A DNA stretch of 32,682 nucleotides from Scatonaster sp045598705 (lineage in GTDB: Bacteria; Bacillota; Clostridia; Saccharofermentanales; Saccharofermentanaceae): contig JAZLMM010000016.1 in NCBI GenBank assembly GCA_045598705.1, positions 1-32,682 of the forward strand, given 5' to 3'. Within the stretch, counting starts at the first letter, position 1, and every line of letters starts with the position of its first letter. Below the pieces are notes generated by a model. The model was not told the DNA's origin. It saw nothing but the letters and a program-made list of their open reading frames with translations, and searched no databases. Position numbers and translations under genes: made by a program. This document shows, in pieces, positions 24,873 to 32,464 of the stretch.

Positions 24873-26017
24873 TGAGTACATCAGAAATCAAGCTGAAACA
24901 GCCGAAAGCTTGGCAGAACGGGATCAAAAGAATTGTCTCCAACCAGCTATTCATTCCGATTGCTGCGTTGCTGGCGCTGGTTATCTTTAACCTGATTAAA
25001 GATCCTTCCTTTTTCAAGATTGCGCTGGGCAGTAATAGTAATGGCGATCCGGTTCTCTCCGGATATCTGATCAATATCTTGAACAATGCATCTGAATTAG
25101 TCATTCTGGCAATCGGTATGACACTTGTGACGTCCGCTACCGGTGGACAGGATATTAGTGTAGGTGCGACGGTGACCATCGCAGGTAGTGTAGCCTTGAA
25201 GGTGGTGTGCGGAAATACTTCCAGACCGGAGGGACTTGCAGCACCGATCATTGTTGCATTCCTTGTCGCCATGATCGTATCCATGTTATTCGGTGCTTTT
25301 AACGGTCTCATCGTAGCGTACTTCAAGATACAGCCTATGGTTGCAACCTTGATCCTGTTTACGGCTGGTCGTTCCATCGCTGCATGGATCAACAATAATG
25401 AGTTGCCCGTAGTCTCTGAACCAAGTTTTGGCTATTGTGGAAATTTCATTCCGGGAATTCCGATTCCGACACCGATATTTGTGACCATTGCCTGTATCAT
25501 CGTGATTGCAATAGTCTTGAAGTTTACCAATCTGCGACTCTATTCGCAGTCAGTTGGTATCAATGCGAATTCTTCCCGATTGAATGGCATTAACCCGCAA
25601 TTCATTAAGTTCCTGACGTTCGTGATCCTAGGTGCTTGCGTGTCAGTAGCAGGTTTCCTTCAGGTCAGCCGTCTTTCTACCATCAACTACTCCGTTGTGG
25701 CCAAAGACATTGAGATGGACGTTATTCTGGCGGTTGCCCTCGGCGGTAACAATCTAGGTGGTGGTAAGTTCAGCATGACTGCTTCCATTCTGGGTGCCTA
25801 TGTTATCCAGTTTCTGAATACAACGCTCATCAAGTACAAAGTCAAGAATACCGCAGTTCCAGCCTACAAGGCAGTCGTCGTCATTATTCTTATTGTGATT
25901 AGTGCACCAGTCGTTCGAGAGAAGTTGAATGTGCTCAAGAAGAAGATGAGTGAGAAGAGAAATGCTCGCAAGAATACCAAATCAGACGATACGCGAATAA
26001 CAAAGGAGGTGGGTTGA
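24872..26017 (+). CDS. ytfT: Sugar ABC transporter permease, YtfT-like
   Basis: This 381-residue permease of the RbsC/YtfT family has about nine or ten membrane helices. It carries the characteristic GMTLVTSATGGQDISVGATVTIAG segment region (about residues 86-108) and the AVALGGNNLGGGKFSMTASILGA loop that contacts the ATPase. It has an N-terminal cytoplasmic extension (LKQPKAWQNGIKR) and a basic C-terminal tail. AGGAGGTGA provides the ribosome binding site inside the ATPase gene's end. It should form a heterodimer with the next protein, as in YtfT/YjfF. Confidence 0.9.
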   Translation: MSTSEIKLKQPKAWQNGIKRIVSNQLFIPIAALLALVIFNLIKDPSFFKIALGSNSNGDPVLSGYLINILNNASELVILAIGMTLVTSATGGQDISVGATVTIAGSVALKVVCGNTSRPEGLAAPIIVAFLVAMIVSMLFGAFNGLIVAYFKIQPMVATLILFTAGRSIAAWINNNELPVVSEPSFGYCGNFIPGIPIPTPIFVTIACIIVIAIVLKFTNLRLYSQSVGINANSSRLNGINPQFIKFLTFVILGACVSVAGFLQVSRLSTINYSVVAKDIEMDVILAVALGGNNLGGGKFSMTASILGAYVIQFLNTTLIKYKVKNTAVPAYKAVVVIILIVISAPVVREKLNVLKKKMSEKRNARKNTKSDDTRITKEVG

Positions 26018-26018
26018 T

Positions 26019-27065
26019 ATGGCTTCCTGTGAAAAAGAACTCATACGGAAGAATCGTGTTGGACTGTCCGATACGAATCTGCTTCTAATCATCACAGTCT
26101 CTGTATTTTTCGTGATGTACATCTGTGCAGTGGCTTTCTTGGGGAAAGGATTTACCAAGCCGCAGACATTCTTCAACATTCTCAATGAGAATGCGTATCT
26201 GATTATCCTGTCTTGTGGCATGAGTGTCGTCATGATTACCGGCGGTATCGATATTTCTGTCGGTCAGGTCACTTCAATGGTTGCGATGGCTTGTGCGGTG
26301 TTACTCGACAAGCAGGGCGGAAATATATACGAAGCAATGTTGATTGCTATCGGAATCGGTCTTGCGTTCGGTCTGGTGCAAGGATATCTCGTGGCCTACC
26401 TTAACATCCAGCCTTTCATCGTGACACTGGCCGGTATGTTCTTTGCGAAGGGCATGACGACGATTATCAACGCGACACAGTTCAACGTGCAGAACGAAGA
26501 ATTCGTAAAACTGAAGAATAAGCGAATCAATGTGCCTGGCATGGGCTCTGTGAACAAGATTGGCAACTATATTCCTGCTTATGTAGAGATTGGTGTGCTG
26601 GTGGCGCTGTTCGTCGTCATTGTACTGTTTATCTTACTTCGTTGGGGTAGATTCGGCCGTCACTGCTATGCAGTAGGTGGCAATAACCAGAGTGCCAATA
26701 TGCTGGGTGTCAATGTACGTCGTACGAAGTTCTTGGCACATGTGCTTTGCGGACTGCTTGCCGGTATCGGTGGTTTCGTCTACTTCCTCCATGTTGGATG
26801 CGGATCTCCTTCCAATGCATCTGGCGCTGAGATGAATGCCATCGCATCTTCCATCATCGGCGGCACGATGCTCACAGGCGGTGTTGGTAACATTGGCGGT
26901 ACGTTCTTCGGTGTGCTTTCTTTGAGCACCATCAAGAACATCGTCGCTTCGCTCGGCTTTGACGAACCATGGTGGTCTAACATCACTGTTGCAGCCATGA
27001 TCTGTATCTTCCTTCTGGTTCAGAGTATTATCCTGGCAAGAAAGAACAAGCAGAGTGCGAAGTAA
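26019..27065 (+). CDS. yjfF: Sugar ABC transporter permease, YjfF-like
   Basis: This 348-residue RbsC-family permease is the second membrane subunit. It shows ITGGIDISVGQVTSMVAM, FAKGMTTIIN, AVGGNNQSANMLGVNV and the GGTMLTGGVGNIGGTFFG loop that couples to the ATPase. AAAGGAGGTGG precedes the ATG, one base after the previous stop. Two non-identical permeases, one tandem ATPase and one binding protein is the complement of the galactofuranose importer YtfQRT-YjfF. The operon ends with the hairpin at 27135. Confidence 0.9.
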   Translation: MASCEKELIRKNRVGLSDTNLLLIITVSVFFVMYICAVAFLGKGFTKPQTFFNILNENAYLIILSCGMSVVMITGGIDISVGQVTSMVAMACAVLLDKQGGNIYEAMLIAIGIGLAFGLVQGYLVAYLNIQPFIVTLAGMFFAKGMTTIINATQFNVQNEEFVKLKNKRINVPGMGSVNKIGNYIPAYVEIGVLVALFVVIVLFILLRWGRFGRHCYAVGGNNQSANMLGVNVRRTKFLAHVLCGLLAGIGGFVYFLHVGCGSPSNASGAEMNAIASSIIGGTMLTGGVGNIGGTFFGVLSLSTIKNIVASLGFDEPWWSNITVAAMICIFLLVQSIILARKNKQSAK

Positions 27066-27134
27066 TTGGAAGTGCTATAAGTGCTTCGACCAAAGTAAAA
27101 GAAGTTTTCTATACTATTCATATTACCCCCTCTT

Positions 27135-27174
27135 AAACAGAAAACCCGGGAGATGTGGCCTGGGTTTTCTGTTT
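27135..27174. terminator. Strong terminator after the sugar importer operon
   Basis: AAACAGAAAACCC (27135-27147) and GGGTTTTCTGTTT (27162-27174) form a perfect 13-bp stem, extended by GG/CC inside. A T-rich tail (CATTTT) follows, and the A-rich left arm could make it work on the other strand too. Confidence 0.85.
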
Positions 27175-27207
27175 CATTTTGTGAGACAAGTTTCTGTTTT
27201 CTCTGCT

Positions 27208-27240
27208 TGCAGGGAGAGAATTATTGATATAATGATTGGC
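27208..27240 (+). promoter_or_regulatory. Extended -10 promoter placed directly at the activase start codon
   Basis: TGATATAAT (27225-27233) is a perfect extended -10 with a TTGCAG-like element upstream. Only 7 nt (27234-27240) separate it from the ATG at 27241, so transcription should begin at or next to the start codon. AGGGAG at 27211-27216 is too far from either ATG to serve as a ribosome binding site. Confidence 0.6.
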
Positions 27241-27930
27241 ATGAAGATACATGGTTTACAAAAGATGACATTATTAGATTATCCAGGGAAAGTTGCCTGC
27301 ACGGTATTTCTCGGCGGATGTGATTTCCGTTGCCCGTTCTGCCATAATGCGGAGCTCTTGTCCGTGGATGCACCGGCGGAGATGGACGATGTGGAATTTC
27401 TTTCTTTCTTGGATAGACGCAGGGGACTTCTTGACGGTGTGGCGGTGACCGGAGGTGAGCCGCTGCTGCGACCGGAGATTTTACAGTTTCTTTCTGCAAT
27501 CCATGAGAAGGGCTTCTTGATTAAACTGGATACGAATGGAAATCATCCGGATCGTTTGATTGAAATTGTAAATGCAGGTCTTGTGGACTATGTTGCGATG
27601 GATATTAAGAATTCTCCAGAGAAATATGGTCAGACCGTTGGCATTCCAGCTTTTGATGTTTCAAAAGTAAGAAGGAGTGTGGCGTTCCTTCTTGAAGGAC
27701 ATATTGATTATGAGTTCCGCACCACAGTTGTGAAGCCACTTCATGACGAGTCATCGTTTCAGAAAATCGGTGAGTGGCTAGCGGGAGCGAACAAATATTT
27801 CTTGCAACAATATGTGGAACGAGACACCGTTCCAGGCAAAAATCTCGGTGCATTCTCTTCAGAAGAGATGAATCGATTCCTGGACATCGTTGCACCTTAC
27901 GTGAAAGAGTCCGCATTAAGAGGAGTCTAA
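27241..27930 (+). CDS. nrdG: Radical-SAM activase of anaerobic ribonucleotide reductase
   Basis: This 229-residue radical-SAM protein has the CX3CX2C cluster motif GCDFRCPFCHN, the GGEPLL SAM-binding motif and DTNGNHP. It matches the NrdG2-like form (start MKIHGLQKMTLLDYPGKV), which makes the glycyl radical on class III ribonucleotide reductase by cleaving S-adenosylmethionine. nrdD follows after 231 bp with its own NrdR-controlled promoter. The start at 27241 fits the family; ATG 27232 would add MIG. Neither has a Shine-Dalgarno at proper spacing, and the -10 sits just upstream, so translation may be leaderless. A pyruvate-formate-lyase-activase relative is less likely given the neighbour. 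Confidence 0.88.
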   Translation: MKIHGLQKMTLLDYPGKVACTVFLGGCDFRCPFCHNAELLSVDAPAEMDDVEFLSFLDRRRGLLDGVAVTGGEPLLRPEILQFLSAIHEKGFLIKLDTNGNHPDRLIEIVNAGLVDYVAMDIKNSPEKYGQTVGIPAFDVSKVRRSVAFLLEGHIDYEFRTTVVKPLHDESSFQKIGEWLAGANKYFLQQYVERDTVPGKNLGAFSSEEMNRFLDIVAPYVKESALRGV

Positions 27931-28003
27931 AGAAATTTACGGAAATCTATTGCATTTTCCGAGTTGTTATGCTTGGAAAAATGTCAAATGAAAAATTCGA
28001 AAT

Positions 28004-28050
28004 ACACAATATATTGTGTTGCCAAAATTTTTCTTCACAAGATATTGACA
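28004..28050. promoter_or_regulatory. Pair of NrdR boxes upstream of nrdD
   Basis: ACACAATATATTGTGT (28004-28019) is a perfect 16-bp palindrome matching the NrdR box consensus. A second box, TCACAAGATATTGACA (28035-28050), keeps the CAAnATATTG core. The two are offset by exactly 31 bp, three helical turns, the usual spacing for cooperative NrdR binding, and the second covers the -35. NrdR represses nrd genes when dATP is plentiful. No nrdR gene lies in this window. Confidence 0.9.
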
Positions 28051-28072
28051 ATAATTTTCGAAGTGATATCTT
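28045..28072 (+). promoter_or_regulatory. nrdD promoter overlapping the second NrdR box
   Basis: TTGACA (28045-28050) and TATCTT (28067-28072) are 16 bp apart, and TGA before the -10 gives an extended -10. The -35 lies inside the second NrdR box, so bound NrdR would exclude RNA polymerase. Confidence 0.65.
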
Positions 28073-28105
28073 GGATATAACGACCATTTGAGGGGTGGAT
28101 TGTTG

Positions 28106-28125
28106 TGGCCGGTTCGGCCATTTTT
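28106..28125 (+). terminator. Small terminator-like hairpin in the nrdD leader
   Basis: TGGCCG-GTT-CGGCCA followed by TTTTTCTC is a compact intrinsic-terminator shape between the nrdD promoter and its ribosome binding site (GGAGG, 28150-28154). It may attenuate transcription. No obvious competing antiterminator stem was found by eye. Confidence 0.5.
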
Positions 28126-28161
28126 CTCTCGTTTAAGAGTTATATTTTTGGAGGCGTGACA

Positions 28162-30579
28162 ATGTATCGGGTATCTAAGCGTGATGGCGTACAGGTAGAT
28201 TTTAATGTTGCGAAGATCAGCGCAGCAATTGAGAAGGCTTTTATAGCATGTAATAAGCAGTATCATCCAAGTGTGATTGACATGCTGGCTCTTCGTGTAA
28301 CCAGTGATTTCGAAGGAAAGATTAAGAATGACCTCGTTTCAGTTGAGGACATCCAGGACAGTGTCGAGAAGATTCTGTCTGAAGTAGGCTATGCTGACGT
28401 CGCAAAGGCTTATATCCTTTACAGAAAACAGCGTGAGAAGGTTCGTAATGTTCGCAATACGATGCTCAACTATAAGGACATTATCAATAACTATCTCCAG
28501 ATTAATGACTGGCGTGTCAAGGAGAATTCTACCGTTACTTATAGTGTTGGTGGTTTGATTCTCTCTAACTCCGGTGCCATCACAGCCAACTACTGGCTGA
28601 GTGAAATCTACGATGAGGAGATTGCTGAAGCACATCGTAAAGCTGACATTCATATTCACGACCTGAGTATGCTGACAGGTTATTGCGCAGGATGGTCTCT
28701 GAAACAGTTGATTCAGGAGGGCCTCGGTGGTGTAACTGGTAAGATCACATCTGCACCGGCAGGTCACCTCTCTACGCTCTGCAACCAGATGGTCAACTTC
28801 TTGGGCATCATGCAGAACGAGTGGGCTGGTGCGCAGGCATTCTCTTCCTTTGATACATATCTTGCTCCTTTTGTTAAAGTCGATAATCTGACTCAGAAAG
28901 AAGTCAAGCAGTGCATCCAGTCTTTCATCTTCGGTGTCAACACACCGTCTAGATGGGGTACACAGTCTCCATTTACCAACATCACACTCGACTGGACCGT
29001 TCCGAAGGATATGGCCAATGAGCAGTGCTGGGTGGGCGGTTCACAGATCGACTTTACCTACGGCGAATGTCAGAAGGAAATGGATATGGTCAATAAGGCA
29101 TTCATCGAGATTATGATCGAGGGCGATGCCAATGGACGTGGCTTCCAGTATCCGATTCCGACATATTCCATTACCAGAGATTTCAACTGGGAAGAGAGCG
29201 AGAACAACAAGTTGCTCTTTGAGATGACAGCTAAATACGGTACACCTTATTTCTCCAACTATATCAATTCTGATATGGAACCGAGTGACGTACGAAGCAT
29301 GTGCTGTCGTCTGAGACTGGATCTTCGTGAACTTCGTAAGAAGTCCGGTGGATTCTTCGGTTCCGGTGAGTCCACAGGTTCCGTCGGCGTTGTTACGATC
29401 AACCTGCCACGTATCGCTTATCAGGCAAAGGACGAAGCAGAATTCTTCGCAAGACTGGATCGCCTGATGGATATTTCTGCTAGATCTCTGAAGACCAAGC
29501 GTACAGTTATCACGAAGCTTCTGGATTCCGGACTGTATCCGTATACAAAGAGATACCTGGGTACTTTTGCCAACCACTTCTCTACAATCGGACTAATCGG
29601 CATGAACGAAGTAGGTCTGAATGCAAAGTGGCTCCATAGAGACCTGACGCATAAGGAAACACAGGCATTCGCAGCGAAGGTGCTGAATCACATGAGAGAG
29701 AAGCTCAGTGATTATCAGGAGCAGTATGGTGACCTCTATAACCTCGAAGCAACACCGGCTGAGTCTACTACCTACCGTTTCGCAAAGCACGATAAGGAGC
29801 AGTTCCCGGATATCATTACAGCAAATGAGAATGGTACACCTTATTATACGAATTCCTCTCACTTGCCGGTAGGATATACAGATGATATCTTCTCCGCTTT
29901 GGATGTTCAGGATGAACTGCAGACACTCTACACATCCGGTACAGTATTCCACGCTTTCTTGGGTGAGAAACTTCCGGACTGGAAGTCCGCTGCAACACTG
30001 GTACGTAAGATTGCAGAGAACTATCGTCTCCCTTACTACACCATGTCTCCGACATACTCTGTATGTAAGAACCACGGTTATATTACCGGTGAAGTATTTG
30101 TCTGCCCGGACTGCGGTGAGAAGACAGAAGTATATAGCCGTATCACCGGTTACTATCGTCCGATTCAGAACTGGAACGATGGTAAGACTCAGGAGTACAA
30201 CGACCGTAGAGAATATGACATCCAGAACAGCAAGCTGACACATGACGGCCCGTTACATGTTGTGGACGATACAAGTGCTGATGTTGCCGCACCGTCCATC
30301 GAGGTAAGTGAAGAGACCGTTGCGCCGTCCAATGCATCCGGACTTCCGATTATGTATGTGAAGGACCACTGCCCGAAGTGTAAGGGTGCGGAGCAGAAGT
30401 TCAAGCTTGCTAAGGTTGAATTCGAGACAGTTAACTGCTCTGAGAATATGGATATTGCTAGAGAACTTGGCATTGCTCAGACACCGACCATCATAGATCC
30501 GGACGGAACAAGATATGTCGGCGATACCGCAGCTGCGGAGTGGCTGAAGGCACACGCTACCACATCTGCAGGAGTGTAA
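28162..30579 (+). CDS. nrdD: Anaerobic (class III) ribonucleotide reductase with fused redoxin domain
   Basis: This 805-residue enzyme reduces ribonucleoside triphosphates to deoxyribonucleotides without oxygen. An ATP-cone (residues about 2-90, VSKRDGVQVDF) senses ATP/dATP. The ten-stranded glycyl-radical barrel includes GYCAGW (C175) and SMCCRL (C381-C382), candidates for the thiyl and redox cysteines. A zinc site (C635, C648, C651) and radical motif RITGYYRP (G663) end the core at about 685. After a Ser/Ala/Thr linker, residues about 727-800 form a glutaredoxin/NrdH-like domain with CPKC (737-740) and the cis-proline motif TPTI (P775). A fused redoxin implies reduction by a disulfide relay rather than formate. 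GGAGG precedes the ATG at 28162, and the TrxB-like gene follows 2 nt after the stop. Confidence 0.95.
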   Translation: MYRVSKRDGVQVDFNVAKISAAIEKAFIACNKQYHPSVIDMLALRVTSDFEGKIKNDLVSVEDIQDSVEKILSEVGYADVAKAYILYRKQREKVRNVRNTMLNYKDIINNYLQINDWRVKENSTVTYSVGGLILSNSGAITANYWLSEIYDEEIAEAHRKADIHIHDLSMLTGYCAGWSLKQLIQEGLGGVTGKITSAPAGHLSTLCNQMVNFLGIMQNEWAGAQAFSSFDTYLAPFVKVDNLTQKEVKQCIQSFIFGVNTPSRWGTQSPFTNITLDWTVPKDMANEQCWVGGSQIDFTYGECQKEMDMVNKAFIEIMIEGDANGRGFQYPIPTYSITRDFNWEESENNKLLFEMTAKYGTPYFSNYINSDMEPSDVRSMCCRLRLDLRELRKKSGGFFGSGESTGSVGVVTINLPRIAYQAKDEAEFFARLDRLMDISARSLKTKRTVITKLLDSGLYPYTKRYLGTFANHFSTIGLIGMNEVGLNAKWLHRDLTHKETQAFAAKVLNHMREKLSDYQEQYGDLYNLEATPAESTTYRFAKHDKEQFPDIITANENGTPYYTNSSHLPVGYTDDIFSALDVQDELQTLYTSGTVFHAFLGEKLPDWKSAATLVRKIAENYRLPYYTMSPTYSVCKNHGYITGEVFVCPDCGEKTEVYSRITGYYRPIQNWNDGKTQEYNDRREYDIQNSKLTHDGPLHVVDDTSADVAAPSIEVSEETVAPSNASGLPIMYVKDHCPKCKGAEQKFKLAKVEFETVNCSENMDIARELGIAQTPTIIDPDGTRYVGDTAAAEWLKAHATTSAGV

Positions 30580-30581
30580 TC

Positions 30582-31493
30582 ATGTACGATATGATCATTG
30601 TCGGCGGGGGACCTGCGGGTCTCACCGCCGCGATTTACGGAAGAAGAAATATGAAGACCGCGCTGGTGATTGAGAAATCTGTCTTTGGTGGACAGATTGT
30701 CAATTCACCGAAGGTCGAGAATATCCCTGGATTTGAGTCCATCAGCGGTGATGAGTTCGGTGACAAGCTTCTTGAACAGGCTATGGGCCAAGGTGCAGAA
30801 GCTGTGCTGGAGCGTGTGACATCGATTGCGAAGAAGGATGACGGTTTCGTAGTATCTACCGAGGAAGGTTCCGAATACGAAGGAAAGACAGTCATTCTGG
30901 CTACTGGTACGACTCACCGTACGCTTGGACTTCCGGGTGAAGAAGACCTGATTGGTACCAGTATCAGTTTCTGCGCCGTATGCGACGGTGACTTCTATCG
31001 TGACAAGACTGTCGTGATGGTCGGAGGTGGTAACTCGGCATTTGTCGAGTCTGCACTTCTTGTTGGAATCGTGAAGAAGCTGGTCCTGCTTCAGGACCTG
31101 CCGAAATTTACAGCAGATGAGAAGCTTCAGTCTCAAGTGTTGGGCAGCGCGAATGTAGAACCGCATGTGGGCACCAAGGTGCTGGCGTATGAGACAGATG
31201 CAGAAGGTCGACTGACCGGTGTGACATATGAAGAGAACGGGGAGAAGAAGACTGCTACATGCGACGGTGTATTCTTAGCCGTTGGACTTGTTCCGGAGAA
31301 CGAGGCTTTCCGCGAATATGTGACACTCGATAATCGTGGCTATTTCGTACCGGAGAATGTCTGTGATACCAAGACAGCGGGTATTTTTGTCGCAGGAGAT
31401 TGTTGTCAGAAGACCTTGCGTCAGGTGACGACGGCATGTGCAGACGGTGCGTACGCGGCCATTCATGCCTGCGATTACATCAACGGACTATAA
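30582..31493 (+). CDS. trxB: Thioredoxin reductase-like flavoprotein, likely partner of NrdD
   Basis: This 303-residue flavoprotein has the FAD motif GGGPAGLTAA (residues 8-17), the redox pair CAVC (C131, C134) followed by DGDFY, a second Rossmann motif GGGNSA (148-153), and a C-terminal FAD contact GIFVAGDCC..LRQVTTAC. Classical TrxB has an HRRxxxRA motif after the second Rossmann strand that grips the NADPH phosphate; here that place reads VLLQDLPKFTADEK. It may thus use NADH, a flavin or ferredoxin, as in the ferredoxin- or non-NADPH-dependent reductases of clostridia. It starts 2 nt after nrdD, behind AGGAG, so it probably reduces the redoxin domain of NrdD. Confidence 0.88.
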   Translation: MYDMIIVGGGPAGLTAAIYGRRNMKTALVIEKSVFGGQIVNSPKVENIPGFESISGDEFGDKLLEQAMGQGAEAVLERVTSIAKKDDGFVVSTEEGSEYEGKTVILATGTTHRTLGLPGEEDLIGTSISFCAVCDGDFYRDKTVVMVGGGNSAFVESALLVGIVKKLVLLQDLPKFTADEKLQSQVLGSANVEPHVGTKVLAYETDAEGRLTGVTYEENGEKKTATCDGVFLAVGLVPENEAFREYVTLDNRGYFVPENVCDTKTAGIFVAGDCCQKTLRQVTTACADGAYAAIHACDYINGL

Positions 31494-31527
31494 GTTGTAC
31501 AAGTAAGGGGACGGCTACCCAATATAG

Positions 31528-31559
31528 ACTGCTGAAATGAGATTCGTTTCAGCAGTTTT
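31528..31559 (+). terminator. Intrinsic terminator after nrdD-trxB
   Basis: ACTGCTGAAA (31528-31537) and TTTCAGCAGT (31547-31556) form a perfect 10-bp stem with a 9-nt loop, ending in TTTT. It lies 35 bp after the trxB stop. Confidence 0.85.
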
Positions 31560-31568
31560 CCATGTTAG

Positions 31569-31577
31569 TGATATTAT
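31569..31577 (+). promoter_or_regulatory. Extended -10 promoter for the last lipoprotein gene
   Basis: TGATATTAT fits the TGn extended -10 pattern, starting just after the trxB terminator and about 75 bp before the ATG at 31652. Confidence 0.45.
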
Positions 31578-31651
31578 GCAACGGAATGGAAAAACGTTTC
31601 GTCTTATGCTCGACGCGATAAGCGGAACAAAGAAAGTGGAGAAGATTTAAA

Positions 31652-32377
31652 ATGAAGAAGACGATGAGAAGTGTATTGGCAGTAGGTATGACCTGTGTGA
31701 TGATGATGGCGATGGCAGGTTGTGGTTCAAAGTCCAAGGAAGAGAAGAAATCGAAGAAGAAAGAGAAGGCAACGACGACTACAGCTGTCACAGTTCCTGC
31801 CGAGAAACCGGACGATGCGCATCTTGCGGTATTTGAGAATGTCGTCTATGTGGCGATGAGTGATGGAAAATGGAAAGAAGATCCAACTTATGTTTACACT
31901 CAGTCTGATTTCAAAGCATATTTCAATGAAGTAAATGATCAGAACGTTTTTGAACAGTTTCTGCTTTCGAAAGGACTGTGGACCGGCGAAGGGGAGAAAT
32001 ATCTTGGCACGAATGGCGCGACGTATGATTTTCTGGCCGATTCGACAAGATATAGTAACTTTTTGCACACGATGTATGGTGTAGATTTCGATTTTTATAA
32101 GAAACTTGCTACGGAAGATCTTCAGGTATCTCAGCTATATTTCGATGAGAAAACAGATAGCATCTATTGCTTCGACGGTATGGTTGCAGATATGAGCTGC
32201 CACTATGAACGTACTGAAATGATGGATGACTTGACGATGAACGTCTACTTCTCGGTCAGCAATGAACTCGATGATGGTACCCCGTTTAATGGTGAGATCG
32301 TTCTGAATCTTGCACTGGTAGAAGATGCTTATGGCGACTATTGCCTGGCTTCAGTATCCTACACACCTGCAAAGTAA
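31652..32377 (+). CDS. Hypothetical lipoprotein
   Basis: This 241-residue protein has a signal peptide ending MAMAGC (C24), followed by a lysine/glutamate-rich stretch (SKEEKKSKKKEK) and a threonine-rich linker, a common spacer for surface lipoproteins in clostridia. The remaining 190 residues (from about AVFENVVYVAMSDGKW) form a compact acidic domain I do not recognise. GTGGAG at 8-nt spacing supports the start. It is a single-gene unit between a terminator and a transposase promoter. Confidence 0.75.
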   Translation: MKKTMRSVLAVGMTCVMMMAMAGCGSKSKEEKKSKKKEKATTTTAVTVPAEKPDDAHLAVFENVVYVAMSDGKWKEDPTYVYTQSDFKAYFNEVNDQNVFEQFLLSKGLWTGEGEKYLGTNGATYDFLADSTRYSNFLHTMYGVDFDFYKKLATEDLQVSQLYFDEKTDSIYCFDGMVADMSCHYERTEMMDDLTMNVYFSVSNELDDGTPFNGEIVLNLALVEDAYGDYCLASVSYTPAK

Positions 32378-32405
32378 TACCATCTAGCTTATTTCAGTTT
32401 AGTGG

Positions 32406-32434
32406 TTGACGGTCGAACAGATGTTCTGTATAAT
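32406..32434 (+). promoter_or_regulatory. Near-consensus promoter before the transposase gene
   Basis: TTGACG (32406-32411) and TATAAT (32429-32434) are 17 bp apart, 30 bp before the ATG at 32465. Confidence 0.75.
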
Positions 32435-32464
32435 GGAGTCAAGTATTTCACATGGAGTCGGGTT

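Noticed and set aside
27931..28161. Riboswitch (for example a cobalamin type) upstream of nrdD
   Set aside because: The leader is too short and shows no such core. The palindromes are explained by NrdR boxes and a small hairpin.
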